Positions 42,791 to 51,777 of a stretch of 64,000 nt of DNA are shown here, in pieces. Source of the stretch: Gemmatimonadota bacterium (GTDB lineage Bacteria; Gemmatimonadota; Gemmatimonadetes; Gemmatimonadales; Gemmatimonadaceae); the NCBI GenBank assembly GCA_003134685.1, contig PLCA01000006.1, forward strand, positions 32,409 through 96,408. The letters are read 5' to 3'. The notes below the pieces were generated by a model. It saw only the letters and a program-made list of their open reading frames with translations. It made no database searches and was not told the DNA's origin. Numbering within the stretch: position 1 is the stretch's first letter; each line of letters starts with the position of its first letter. Made by a program: the position numbers and the translations under genes.

Positions 42791-43458
42791 TTCCGCCGGT
42801 TCCCGAGAACCCGCAGGACCGCCATGAACATGTTCAGAAGATCGAGGTAAATCTGGACTGCGGCGCCGACGTACTCATCGGGCCCGTAGAAATTGCGGAG
42901 GCGCCAGGTGTCGAACACAAGCAGCCCGCTGAACAGGAGCACTGCGACTGATGCCAACCAGAGATCGACCATGGCGTTCTGGAAAAAGAAGTTCAGAAAC
43001 ATCGTGCCTATCAGCACCCACAGGCCGACGATGAGAAAACTTCCCCAGGCGCTGAAATCGCGGCGGCTCACAAAAGCGTAGAGCGTGAGAATTCCGAAGG
43101 CGCCGATCGTCAGCACTGCCGCCTGCCCGATGAGCCCCGGCTGCGACCTTCCATAGAAGAAGAGCGCCGGAGAAATGATTACGCCCATCACGAAGTTGAA
43201 GAGCAGAACGAGGCCGATGTTCACCGGGAACACGGCCTTCTGGCGCGTGGCCAGCAGCAGCGGCGCCAGCGAGCAGAAGAACGCGATGAACGGGTGCCTT
43301 TGAACTGCCGCCATCAACTGCGGCTGCGATAGTCCGAACGTGGCGCCCACCATCGTCACCAGAACACTGACAAGCACCAGTGAGTAGGTCCGGCGAACGA
43401 GCGTGGCTCGCTCTTCACCGGTGCGTACCAGCGTTCCCGTCTGATATGACACACCCAT
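42787..43458 (-). CDS. Bax inhibitor-1/YccA family membrane protein
   Basis: 223 aa with about seven transmembrane helices. The family's conserved features are present: TYSLVLVSVLVTMVGATFG in helix 1, the middle FGILTLYAFVSRRDFSAWGSFL, and helix 6-7 with SGLLVFDTWRL and the late Asp (IYLDLLNMFMAVLRVLG) that forms the pH-sensing di-Asp pair in bacterial homologues such as BsYetJ. It is probably a calcium/proton leak channel or FtsH modulator. AGGAG lies 8 nt before the ATG. Confidence 0.92.
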   Translation of the reverse strand: MGVSYQTGTLVRTGEERATLVRRTYSLVLVSVLVTMVGATFGLSQPQLMAAVQRHPFIAFFCSLAPLLLATRQKAVFPVNIGLVLLFNFVMGVIISPALFFYGRSQPGLIGQAAVLTIGAFGILTLYAFVSRRDFSAWGSFLIVGLWVLIGTMFLNFFFQNAMVDLWLASVAVLLFSGLLVFDTWRLRNFYGPDEYVGAAVQIYLDLLNMFMAVLRVLGNRRN

Positions 43459-43497
43459 TTTGCCAGCTCCTAAGAGGGTCGAACGTGCGACAATATA

Positions 43498-44169
43498 TTA
43501 CCCCACATTTTCCGTTGCGATTCGGTCCATTAGCGCCGGAAGGTGTTTTATGTCATCGAGAAAGTAGGTCGGCTTGTACGGCTCGAGCACTGACCGGGTG
43601 AAAGGACCCCACAATGCGGCGATCGTGATCACGCCCGCCGCGTTGCCCGACTTGATGTCGTGTGGCGAATCACCGACGAAGACAGCTTCGCTGGCCAGGT
43701 ATTCGAGCTTCTCCAGTGCCGCCTTAACCGGATAGGGATCGGGCTTGTGGATGTGCACCGAGTCGTAGCCGATCGCCACCTCGATGTAGTCGTCGGCGCC
43801 GATGAACTTGAGCCCGCGCTCCATCATCATGTTCCCCTTGCTCGTCACAACGGCCATCGGGTGACCGCGCTGGTAGAGAAGGGCGAGCGTGTCGATGACT
43901 CCCTCGTAATGCGACATCAACTCGTCGTGATTCTCGTTCTGAAAGGTCCGATACCGGTTGACGAGACGCTCACGATCTTCGTCCGACTCGACGTACGGCG
44001 TGAGCTGCTTTGGAAGGGGAGTCCCCAGTCCCTCGATCCATTCGGCATCCGTCGGCTGCCGCGGTCGTCCCTGAAACGTGTGCTTCATCGACGCCAGCAG
44101 GAGCGCGATGGAGTCGATCAGCGTACCGTCAAGATCGAACAGGACAGCGTAGGGACGCACTTCGGTCAT
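43498..44169 (-). CDS. HAD-superfamily phosphatase (PpaX/Gph-like)
   Basis: 223 aa. HAD motif I is FDLDGTLIDS (nucleophile Asp), motif II is VTSKG, motif III the Lys of the HKPDPYPVK segment, and motif IV is VFVGDSPHDIKSG. The helical cap lies between motifs I and II, as in subclass C1 enzymes. Pyrophosphatase (PpaX) and phosphoglycolate phosphatase (Gph) share this architecture; the substrate is not decidable. It is divergent from deoC. Confidence 0.9.
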   Translation of the reverse strand: MTEVRPYAVLFDLDGTLIDSIALLLASMKHTFQGRPRQPTDAEWIEGLGTPLPKQLTPYVESDEDRERLVNRYRTFQNENHDELMSHYEGVIDTLALLYQRGHPMAVVTSKGNMMMERGLKFIGADDYIEVAIGYDSVHIHKPDPYPVKAALEKLEYLASEAVFVGDSPHDIKSGNAAGVITIAALWGPFTRSVLEPYKPTYFLDDIKHLPALMDRIATENVG

Positions 44170-44175
44170 GCTGCC

Positions 44176-44181
44176 AAAGTA
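44176..44181 (-). promoter_or_regulatory. -10-like box, probable leaderless start
   Basis: TACTTT on the minus strand, 6 nt before the ATG at 44169. Confidence 0.35.
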
Positions 44182-44196
44182 ATCGCTCGCGGTGCG

Positions 44197-44246
44197 GCGT
44201 TGTAATGGGTGATTTGGGAGAAAGTAGCGTTGTAATGGGGGATTCT
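44197..44246 (+). repeat. 30-bp-period direct repeat upstream of deoC
   Basis: GCGTTGTAATGGGTGATTTGG (44197) and GCGTTGTAATGGGGGATTCTGG (44227) differ at a few bases. Each contains an in-frame ATG for deoC, so the duplication creates extra start codons 20-60 nt upstream of the preferred one. Confidence 0.75.
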
Positions 44247-44267
44247 GGTCGCGATATTACGAGGACC

Positions 44268-45215
44268 ATGTCCCCCCCCGCCGGTGCTGCCCTGCGCACG
44301 AGCTTCAGCAAACTCTTCGATGAGATCGGAACAGTAGATCAGGTCGGAATCGAGGAGCGCGTGGCAAAGTTCACTACCCGGAGCATCAAGAAGGGCTCCA
44401 AACTCTGGGGTCTGAAGACGGCGGTTTCCATGGTCGACCTCACCACGCTCGAGGGGAAGGACACACCCGGCAAGATCGCCTCGCTCTGCCAGAAAGCTCG
44501 GCGCCCCAGTGCCGATCCGGACGTGCCGCCGGTCGCGGCCGTCTGCATCTACCCATTCCTGGTGAAATACGCGGCCCGCTGGCTGGCCGATACGGCCATC
44601 AAAGTCGCATCAGTCGCGACTGCATTCCCGTCGGGACAGAGCCCGCTCCCGCTGCGTCTCGAGGAAGTGCGCACTGCCGTCTCGGATGGCGCGGACGAGA
44701 TCGACATGGTCATCAATCGCGGGCTCTTCCTTTCCGGTGAGTTCAATGCCGTGCAGGACGAGATCAGCGCCGTGGTCGAGGCCTGCGGCGACGCTCAGCT
44801 CAAGGTCATTCTCGAAGTGAGCGAGCTCGACACGTACGACAACGTTCGCGCAGCTTCGTTTCTCGCGATGCAGGTGATTCGCCCCGGCGACTTCATCAAG
44901 ACCAGCACCGGCAAGGCGTCGGGGAGCGCGACGCTCGCCAACACCCAGGTGATGATCGAGGCGATCCGCGATTTCTATCTCGCGACAGGCATTGCGATCG
45001 GGATGAAGCCGGCGGGGGGGATCAAGACCGCGAAGCAGGCGCTTCACTACCTCGTCGCCGTCAAGGAGACGCTAGGTGACGCGTGGCTGAATTCGTCGCG
45101 GTATCGCTTCGGCGCGAGCTCGCTGCTCAACGACTTGCTCCGCCAGATCGAAAAAGAAAAGACCGGCGCGTACCAGGCGCCCTATTACTTCACAGAGGCC
45201 GCCGAGAGCTACTGA
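44268..45215 (+). CDS. deoC: Deoxyribose-phosphate aldolase
   Basis: 315 aa; cleaves 2-deoxy-D-ribose-5-phosphate to glyceraldehyde-3-phosphate and acetaldehyde. Schiff-base Lys lies in DFIKTSTGKASGSAT, with the proton-relay Lys in GMKPAGGIKT. VSMVDLTTLEGKDT and EIDMVINRGLFL are other family blocks. It is the longer DeoC type (about 315-340 aa, with an N-terminal helical extension). ATG 44268 has GAGG upstream; earlier ATGs at 44205 and 44235 arise from the direct repeat. The stop is 1 bp before the aldehyde dehydrogenase start. Confidence 0.94.
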   Translation: MSPPAGAALRTSFSKLFDEIGTVDQVGIEERVAKFTTRSIKKGSKLWGLKTAVSMVDLTTLEGKDTPGKIASLCQKARRPSADPDVPPVAAVCIYPFLVKYAARWLADTAIKVASVATAFPSGQSPLPLRLEEVRTAVSDGADEIDMVINRGLFLSGEFNAVQDEISAVVEACGDAQLKVILEVSELDTYDNVRAASFLAMQVIRPGDFIKTSTGKASGSATLANTQVMIEAIRDFYLATGIAIGMKPAGGIKTAKQALHYLVAVKETLGDAWLNSSRYRFGASSLLNDLLRQIEKEKTGAYQAPYYFTEAAESY

Positions 45216-45216
45216 C

Positions 45217-46719
45217 ATGACAACTCCAAGAGCTATTGCTCGGCCAGCGGCGACGACCAGCTCGGTTCCTCATCTGATATTCGGCGATCTGTGGGAGTAC
45301 GATCCGGCGCCCGAGACAGCCGATCCGAAACTGAAACCGAGGTACGATCTCTTCATCGGCGGGAAGTTCGTCGCGCCCAAGTCGGGCAAGTACTTCGACT
45401 CGATCAATCCGGCCACCGAAGAACCCCTCGCCCAGATCGCGCTTGCGAATCAAGGCGACGTCGACGCGGCTTATCAGGCCGCGCACAAAGCGTTCGGTCC
45501 GTGGAGCAGGCTCGCCGGCGCCGAGCGCGGCAAGTATCTCTACCGCATCGCGCGCCTCATTCAGGATCGCGCGCGCGAATTCGCGGTGGCCGAGACGATG
45601 GATGGCGGCAAGCCGATCAAGGAGTCGCGCGATTTCGACGTGCCGATGGCAGCCGCGCACTTCTTCTACCACGCGGGCTGGGCCGACAAACTCGAGTACG
45701 CGACGCCCGGAGCCACAGTCGTTCCGCTCGGCGTCATCGGTCAGGTGATTCCCTGGAATTTCCCCTTGCTCATGCTGGCGTGGAAGATCGCGCCGGCTCT
45801 CGCGATGGGTAACACGGTGGTGCTGAAGCCGGCGGAGACGACATCCGTCACCGCCCTCAAGTTCGCCGAGCTGCTGATCGAGGCGGAGCTGCCGCCCGGG
45901 GTGGTGAACATTGTCTGCGGCGCCGGCGAGACTGGAGCGGCAGTAATCACGCATCCAACCGCAGCGAAAATCGCGTTTACCGGGTCGACCGAGGTCGGCA
46001 AGATCATCATGCGTCAGCTGGCCGGCACCGACAAGAAGTTGACGCTGGAGCTCGGCGGAAAAGCGGCGAACATAGTCTTCGATGATTCGCCTGTGGACCA
46101 GGCGGTCGAAGGCGTCGTCAACGGAATCTTCTTCAATCAAGGCCACGTCTGCTGCGCCGGAAGCAGGCTGCTCGTTCAGGAATCGATCGCCGAGATGTTC
46201 GTCGCGAAGTTGAAGAACCGGATCGACGTCCTGCGCGTTGGGAACCCGCTCGACAAGAACACCGACGTGGGCGCGATCAATTCCAAGGCGCAGCTCGAGC
46301 GAATCTCCGAGCTGGTCGACTCAGGCGTGACGGCGGGCGCGGAGATGTATCAGTCGGCGGTGTGTCACCTGCCGACGAAGGGGTTTTACTTCAAACCGAC
46401 AGTATTTACCGGAGTCACACAAAGCCATCGGATCGCGAAAGAGGAAATTTTCGGACCGGTGCTCAGCGTGCTGACGTTCCGTACGCTCGAGGAAGCAGTC
46501 GAGAAGGCGAACAACACGATGTACGGATTATCGGCCGGCGTGTGGACCGACAAGGGCTCGCGGATTCTCAAGATGAGCACGCTGCTCAAAGCCGGCGTGG
46601 TGTGGGCGAACACGTTCAACAAGTTCGATCCATCGTCGCCGTTTGGGGGCTACAAGGAATCCGGATTCGGGCGCGAAGGCGGGCGCCAGGGTCTCATGGA
46701 TTACGGGAAGGTCGTCTAA
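45217..46719 (+). CDS. Aldehyde dehydrogenase (full length)
   Basis: 500-aa NAD(P)-dependent aldehyde dehydrogenase. Catalytic Cys is in NQGHVCCAGSRL, general-base Glu in LTLELGGKAANIVF, and the NAD-binding GSTEVGKIIM and NFPLLMLAWKIAPALAMGN are intact. It begins 1 bp after deoC and ends exactly at the next gene. The natural inference is oxidation of the acetaldehyde made by DeoC; some relatives instead accept larger aldehydes. Confidence 0.94.
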   Translation: MTTPRAIARPAATTSSVPHLIFGDLWEYDPAPETADPKLKPRYDLFIGGKFVAPKSGKYFDSINPATEEPLAQIALANQGDVDAAYQAAHKAFGPWSRLAGAERGKYLYRIARLIQDRAREFAVAETMDGGKPIKESRDFDVPMAAAHFFYHAGWADKLEYATPGATVVPLGVIGQVIPWNFPLLMLAWKIAPALAMGNTVVLKPAETTSVTALKFAELLIEAELPPGVVNIVCGAGETGAAVITHPTAAKIAFTGSTEVGKIIMRQLAGTDKKLTLELGGKAANIVFDDSPVDQAVEGVVNGIFFNQGHVCCAGSRLLVQESIAEMFVAKLKNRIDVLRVGNPLDKNTDVGAINSKAQLERISELVDSGVTAGAEMYQSAVCHLPTKGFYFKPTVFTGVTQSHRIAKEEIFGPVLSVLTFRTLEEAVEKANNTMYGLSAGVWTDKGSRILKMSTLLKAGVVWANTFNKFDPSSPFGGYKESGFGREGGRQGLMDYGKVV

Positions 46720-47604
46720 ATGGCGCGCATTCCTGTCACCAAGACGCCCAAGGTCTACGTCGGCGGACAATTCATTCGCTCCGAGAGCGGGCGCGTTTTC
46801 CCAATTCAGAAGAAGCTGTCGCCGAAGGGTCAACCTTCTCTGCTCGCCAATATTCCCCAGTGCACGCGCAAGGATTTGCGCAACGCGGTGGAAGCGGCAG
46901 CCAAGGCCGGGCCTGATTGGGCGCGGCGCACGCCGTACAACCGCGGGCAGATCCTCTACCGGCTGGGCGAGATGCTGGAGTCGAGGAGCGCCGAGATGAC
47001 TGACGCGCTCGTGATCTCCGGCGCGTCGACCAAGGCCGCGGCGGCGAAGGAAGTAGTCGCCAGCGTCGATCGTCTCATTTACTACGCCGGCTGGTCCGAC
47101 AAGTACGAGCAGGTGCTCGGCAACACCAATCCCGTCGCCGGCCCGTTCTTCAACTTCACCGTCGCGGAGCCGATGGGAATCATCGGCATCATCGCGGACG
47201 ACGCATTTCCCCTGTTGGGACTTTTGAGTCAGATCGCGCCGGTGATCGTGTCCGGGAACGTCTGCGTCGCACTGGCGTCGGAGGAATTTCCGTATCCGGC
47301 GATCGTGCTGGGCGAATTGCTCGCCGTGTCGGATCTTCCCGGTGGGGTGGTGAATCTCCTAACCGGGTTCAGGAAGGAGCTGGTGCCGACTTTCGCTACG
47401 CACACGCACATACGCGGGGTTAACGCGGTCGTGAGTCAGGAGGAGAAGAAACAGCTCCAGCTCGGCGCGGCCGAGAGCATCAAGCGGGTGCGCGCGCGGA
47501 AGCGTGACGACGAGATCGACTGGACCGGTGAGAAGGCGCAGAGTGTTTACGAAATCCGGGACTTCATCGAGTTCAAAACGACCTGGCACCCAATCGGGGC
47601 CTGA
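46720..47604 (+). CDS. Half-length aldehyde dehydrogenase homologue, no catalytic domain
   Basis: 294 aa directly following the full enzyme, with the ATG abutting its stop. It matches the N-terminal coenzyme-binding part of the ALDH fold (RKDLRNAVEAAAKAGPDWARRTPYNRGQILYRLGEMLESR, DLPGGVVNLLTGF), then stops. The catalytic Cys block and the ELGG Glu block are absent, replaced by a basic tail with an acidic DWTGEKAQSVYEIRDFIEFKT end. It is not frameshifted and the reading frame is clean, so it is probably a stable partner subunit, as in tandem ALDH/ALDH-like pairs of other bacteria, not a decaying gene. Confidence 0.85.
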   Translation: MARIPVTKTPKVYVGGQFIRSESGRVFPIQKKLSPKGQPSLLANIPQCTRKDLRNAVEAAAKAGPDWARRTPYNRGQILYRLGEMLESRSAEMTDALVISGASTKAAAAKEVVASVDRLIYYAGWSDKYEQVLGNTNPVAGPFFNFTVAEPMGIIGIIADDAFPLLGLLSQIAPVIVSGNVCVALASEEFPYPAIVLGELLAVSDLPGGVVNLLTGFRKELVPTFATHTHIRGVNAVVSQEEKKQLQLGAAESIKRVRARKRDDEIDWTGEKAQSVYEIRDFIEFKTTWHPIGA

Positions 47605-47709
47605 GTAGCAGGATCCGACTACCGGACGTCGTGCACTTTCGGCGCGACCCGCTAGCTTCAACTCCTTCCTGCCGGATTTCTTCTACCACGTGTATCGGAA
47701 TAACTAGCG

Positions 47710-48723
47710 GTGAACGCGATCGAGATGCGCGCGCTGCGCAAGGTTTACAAGGGTAGCGGAAAGTCCAAGCCTGGCGGCTCGTCCTACAGCGCGCGGTGGG
47801 GTCCACCCGGCACAACCGCGCCCCCGTCGGGCGACGTGATTGCGCTCGAGTCGCTCGATCTCGACATCGGCGCGGGCGAATTTTTCGGGCTGCTCGGTCC
47901 AAACGGCGCCGGCAAGACGACCGCGATCGGGATTCTCACGACTCGCGTGCGTCCAACGTCGGGGAAGGCGAACGTCGCCGGCGCGGACGTGGTGGAGGAT
48001 TCGGTGCGCGTCCGCCAGACGATCGGTGTCGTTCCGCAGCGGCCGAATGCCGACCTCAGCCTCAACGTGCTGGAGAACCTCCAGTTCCACGCCGCGTACT
48101 TCGGCATTCCGTTCGATGTCTCGACCAAGCGCGCGTACGAGCTGCTCGAGCGCATGGGACTCTCCGAAAAAGCGTCATCAAAGATGGCGGAGCTATCGGG
48201 TGGGCAGCAGCAGCGACTGATGATTGTGCGGGCACTAATGCACGAGCCGGATATCCTCTTCCTCGACGAGCCGACGGTGGGACTCGATCCGCAGGCGCGT
48301 CTGGATCTGTGGGACATACTGCTCGATCTGCACAAGCGCGGGCGCACGATCGTGATGACGACGCACTACATGGACGAAGCCGATCGTCTTTGCGACCGGC
48401 TCGCGATCATCGATCACGGCAAGCTGCTGGCGCTCGACACCCCGCGAGCGCTCAAGGCGAAGGCGCCGGGCGGCACGCTGATCGAGCTGGTGCTGGACGG
48501 CGACGCGCATCCGGCAGCGGAGATCGCCGAAACCATAGACGGAGTCAGCAGGGTGGAAGCACAGGATGGAATACTCCGCGCTCACAGCAGCCGCGGCGGG
48601 CAGATTCTGCCGGCACTGATCGAGGCGGCCGAGACCGCGGGGCGCACGGTGACGGATATCCACCTACTGCAGCCGAGTCTCGAGACGCTGTTCGTGTCGC
48701 TGACGGGAAGGAAGCTCGTATGA
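47710..48723 (+). CDS. ABC transporter ATP-binding protein (DrrA-like)
   Basis: 337 aa. Walker A is GPNGAGKTT (about 63-71), signature LSGGQQQR, Walker B ILFLDEPTVGLD, and H-loop TTHYMDEAD. Layout matches the DrrA/CcmA-type exporters with a C-terminal regulatory tail. An unusual 30-residue Gly/Pro/Ser-rich insertion (KSKPGGSSYSARWGPPG) interrupts the first beta-sheet. GTG start; an ATG five codons in is possible. The stop overlaps the permease start (ATGA), so the two form one exporter. Confidence 0.93.
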   Translation: MNAIEMRALRKVYKGSGKSKPGGSSYSARWGPPGTTAPPSGDVIALESLDLDIGAGEFFGLLGPNGAGKTTAIGILTTRVRPTSGKANVAGADVVEDSVRVRQTIGVVPQRPNADLSLNVLENLQFHAAYFGIPFDVSTKRAYELLERMGLSEKASSKMAELSGGQQQRLMIVRALMHEPDILFLDEPTVGLDPQARLDLWDILLDLHKRGRTIVMTTHYMDEADRLCDRLAIIDHGKLLALDTPRALKAKAPGGTLIELVLDGDAHPAAEIAETIDGVSRVEAQDGILRAHSSRGGQILPALIEAAETAGRTVTDIHLLQPSLETLFVSLTGRKLV

Positions 48724-49529
48724 CGGCCGCCGTGATCGCCGCCCCGCGAGCGGAGGTGACCGCGTCGTCCATTGTTTTGGCACTGCTGCGCCGCGACATG
48801 CGTGTGGCGCGCCGCGAGCTCCCTTTTTTCCTTCTGCGCACGACGATGCAGCCGTTGATGTTCGTGATCGTGTTTGGATACCTGCTCCCCAAGATGGGAT
48901 TCATGGGTCGCGGGTACACGACGGCGCTCCTGCCGGGTGTGCTGGCGATCAGCCTCACATTCTCCAGCATTCAGTCGGTGGCGCTGCCGATGGTGCAGGA
49001 CTTCGGGTGGACGAAGGAGATCGAGGATCGACTGTTGGCGCCGCTTCCGATATGGTTGGTGGCGGCCGAGAAGATCGTCGCGGGCGTGCTGCAGGGAATT
49101 GTCTCGGCTCTGTTCGTGCTGCCGGTGGCGCGGTTGATCATGGGACCGATTCCGAATCTCACATTCGGGCACTTCGGTACCGTGCTACTCATCACGATAC
49201 TTGGCGCGGCTGCGTTCTCTTCGCTCGGATTGTTTCTGGGCACCGCGATCCAGCCGCAGCAGATCGGCCTCATGTTCGGAGTGATCCTGGCGCCGATGAT
49301 TTTTTTCGGCTGCGCGTATTATCCGTGGCAGGGGCTGAGCACGGTGCCGATCATGAAATACGCGGTGCTGATCAATCCGCTCGTCTACGTCGCGGAGGGA
49401 ATGCGGGCGGCGCTGACGCCGACGGCGCCGCACATGCCGCTTCCGATCGTGATCGTGGCGCTGATCGTGGTCACGGCAATCTTCTGGATCCTCGGCATGC
49501 GAAGCTTCATGAAGCGGGCGGTGGGGTAA
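48720..49529 (+). CDS. ABC-2 type permease
   Basis: 269 aa with six predicted transmembrane helices. It begins at the ATGA overlap with its ATPase. The N-terminal cytoplasmic arm (ALLRRDMRVARRELPFFLLRTTMQP) precedes helix 1, and the late PMIFFGCAYYPWQGLSTVPIMKYAVLINPLVYVAEGMRAAL is the ABC-2 permease signature before the last two helices. With the ATPase it should export a lipid, polysaccharide or drug; the substrate is unknown. Confidence 0.92.
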   Translation: MTAAVIAAPRAEVTASSIVLALLRRDMRVARRELPFFLLRTTMQPLMFVIVFGYLLPKMGFMGRGYTTALLPGVLAISLTFSSIQSVALPMVQDFGWTKEIEDRLLAPLPIWLVAAEKIVAGVLQGIVSALFVLPVARLIMGPIPNLTFGHFGTVLLITILGAAAFSSLGLFLGTAIQPQQIGLMFGVILAPMIFFGCAYYPWQGLSTVPIMKYAVLINPLVYVAEGMRAALTPTAPHMPLPIVIVALIVVTAIFWILGMRSFMKRAVG

Positions 49530-49552
49530 CTCCGTAGGCGCGCTGAAGGCGA

Positions 49553-51502
49553 CTAGGCCTCGTGATACTCGCGCTCCTTCTCGTCACTGCGTGCTTCCGA
49601 ACTCTGGGATTGGGATCGTTCAGGAAGCTGGCTGTCGGCTGGTTCGACAAGTGGTCGGTCGGCTGATTCCAAGGATGGTCGGTCCGCTGGGTCCATGCGG
49701 GGCGCGCGCGGTAGCTCGAGCGTAAACGTCGAGCCCTCCCCGACTTCGCTTTCGACGGTGATCTTTCCGCCCATCGCCTGAGCGAGATCCTGGCTGATCG
49801 CCAATCCAAGTCCCACTCCTTGCACCGGCTGGTTGAGGCGACGCTCGGCCTGAACGAACGGATCGAAGATCCTGTCGAGTTTTTCGGGTGAAATTCCGGG
49901 GCCCGTATCCGCGACCCGAATCTCAATGCAGTTTCCAACCAACTCGCTCGAGAGCGTGATGCTGCCGCCGGGCTCGGTGAACTTCACGGCGTTGCCCAGC
50001 AGGTTGAGCACGATTTGCTGCAGTTTCTCGGGATCGGCGAGGACCGAGGCCGATTTGCCGGCGCCCTTGTACGAATAGTGGAGACCCTTCGCCAGAACCT
50101 GCGGAGCAATCATCGACTCCGTATCGCGTAGCGCCTCGTCGACCGGGACGGCGGTCATGCGGTATTCAGTCTGGCCCGCATCGACCTTGGCGAAATTCAG
50201 GACGTCGTTGATCAGGGTAAGGAGATGCTGCTGGCTGCGCCTGATGCGGGCGATATCCTGGGCCTGGTCAGCGTTGAGAGGACCGCGGATACCCATCGCG
50301 AGCAGCTCGGCGTAACCTCCGATCGCGTTGAGCGGCGTCCGGAGCTCATGGCTCATGCTGGCGAGAAACTCCGATTTCGCCTGGCTCGCGGCCCAGGCTT
50401 CCTGCTCCGCCGTCTTCCGTTCTTCGATGTCGACCGCGATGCCGACCCAGGCATCGACCTTTCCCGAGTCATCGCGACCAGGCCGGCCCCTCGCCAGAAA
50501 CCAGCAGTAGCTTTCGTCCTTTCGACGCAACCGGAACTCGAACTCGTAGCGCCCCTCTTCAACCGCGCTTTGCAGGTTGGCGACGACGCGCTCGCGGTCG
50601 TCCGGATGAATTGCTGTGGTCCACCCGTAGCCGAGTGTCTCTCTCTCGGAGAGGCCGGTGTACTCGTACCAGTACGGATTGCTGTAGGTGATGTGTCCGT
50701 CCGGTCGGCCGAACCACACAACCTGGGGAGCGAGATCGAGCAGATTCTCGAACCTGCTGCTCGTCGTGTTGGTCCAGCGAACGAACCGTGTGGCAAGGAG
50801 GGCGATCGCCAGGAGAGCGACGCTCGAGATGGCGACTATCAGTCCGAGCTCGTACGACCCAAAAACGAAATAGCCAGTCGGTCTCCAGCCGGCTGGCCCA
50901 CCGGTGAATTGCGCGGCAGCCATCCCCGTGTAGTGCATCCCTGCGACCGCCAAGCCCATGAGCAGCGACGCTGCCGTCTTCTTGTAAGGCGCTCCCGGTT
51001 CCGAGCCAGGCTGGAGCAGATTCCGGGTGAGAGCGAGGGCCGCGAACGAGCCTATGATTGCGACGCCAATCGAGGCCGCGACGATGACCGGATCGTAGAT
51101 GACATGGCCAGTCATTCGCATTCCGGCCATGCCCGTGTAGTGCATGCCGGCGATCGCGGCACCCATGAAGACGCTGGCAACACCCAGCAGCCAACCGCGT
51201 ACGGTGCCGCGATTGAAGATGATGAAAGCAATCGCGCACCCGACTACTGCCGCGCCGGCGGAGGCGAAGGTGAGAAGGGCGTCGTACCAGACGGGAACGG
51301 GAAGGTGCAGGGCGAGCATGCCGACGAAGTGCATGCTCCAGATGCCGAGACCCATCGCCAGGGCTCCGCCGCCAATCCAGACAAGGCGGCGACGTTCAGC
51401 GGTGCGAACGCGTTGCGCGATCTCGACGGCGACGTAGGCGCCAATCGTGGCGACTACGACTGAGAGAATGACGAGACCCAGGCTGTACGACTTGTCGATC
51501 AT
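49553..51502 (-). CDS. Hybrid-sensing histidine kinase: MHYT x3, PAS, HisKA, HATPase
   Basis: 649 aa. Seven hydrophobic segments at residues 1-230 contain three MHYT-type motifs (SMHFVGM, GMHYTGM twice), proposed to bind copper and sense oxygen, CO or NO. A PAS domain follows (LLDLAPQVVWFGRPDGHITYSNPYWYEY...). The H-box SHELRTPLNAIGG holds the phospho-accepting His, and the ATPase domain has N (LLGNAVKFT), G1 (DTGPGIS) and G2 (GVGLGLAIS) boxes. The C-terminus is an unstructured Pro/Ser-rich tail with repeats (DRPSLESADRPLVEPAD). No response regulator gene is adjacent, so it is an orphan kinase. Confidence 0.93.
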   Translation of the reverse strand: MIDKSYSLGLVILSVVVATIGAYVAVEIAQRVRTAERRRLVWIGGGALAMGLGIWSMHFVGMLALHLPVPVWYDALLTFASAGAAVVGCAIAFIIFNRGTVRGWLLGVASVFMGAAIAGMHYTGMAGMRMTGHVIYDPVIVAASIGVAIIGSFAALALTRNLLQPGSEPGAPYKKTAASLLMGLAVAGMHYTGMAAAQFTGGPAGWRPTGYFVFGSYELGLIVAISSVALLAIALLATRFVRWTNTTSSRFENLLDLAPQVVWFGRPDGHITYSNPYWYEYTGLSERETLGYGWTTAIHPDDRERVVANLQSAVEEGRYEFEFRLRRKDESYCWFLARGRPGRDDSGKVDAWVGIAVDIEERKTAEQEAWAASQAKSEFLASMSHELRTPLNAIGGYAELLAMGIRGPLNADQAQDIARIRRSQQHLLTLINDVLNFAKVDAGQTEYRMTAVPVDEALRDTESMIAPQVLAKGLHYSYKGAGKSASVLADPEKLQQIVLNLLGNAVKFTEPGGSITLSSELVGNCIEIRVADTGPGISPEKLDRIFDPFVQAERRLNQPVQGVGLGLAISQDLAQAMGGKITVESEVGEGSTFTLELPRAPRMDPADRPSLESADRPLVEPADSQLPERSQSQSSEARSDEKEREYHEA

Positions 51503-51748
51503 GTGGGGCGAATCGATCGCTCGAAAGAGTGGCCTGGCATGACGCTGTCAGGTCCAGCTCGGTGTGTGAAAACGCTGTAACCGCTTGCAAGATCGGCAAG
51601 ATGCAAGCCCGACAGTCCGGCTTTGATTCGAAGCGGTAAACGATTGAATTTGTTGCGTTTAAGCGCGCATTTCTTCTGGACTACGGCCGTTTGGGCGCGT
51701 TGGACCAGAGCGCTTACGAGTGCCGGAGAGCGAAACGATCAGGAGGGC

Positions 51749-51777
51749 TTGACGGTCAGCTCGTTTCTGCTTATATA
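51749..51777 (+). promoter_or_regulatory. Sigma-70-type promoter of the ArsR operon
   Basis: TTGACG - 17 bp - TATATA, a near-consensus pair. Predicted transcription starts near 51784, which leaves no leader for the ATG at 51789 and favours ATG 51813. Confidence 0.8.

Noticed and set aside
44010..44267. N-terminal extension of deoC by 86 codons
   Set aside because: Overlaps the HAD phosphatase gene, is Arg/Ser-rich without homology, and a better start with GAGG lies at 44268.
47796..49529. Single 577-codon frame covering ABC ATPase and permease
   Set aside because: The first 300 codons are an Arg-rich shadow of the ATPase gene; the permease begins at the ATGA overlap at 48720.
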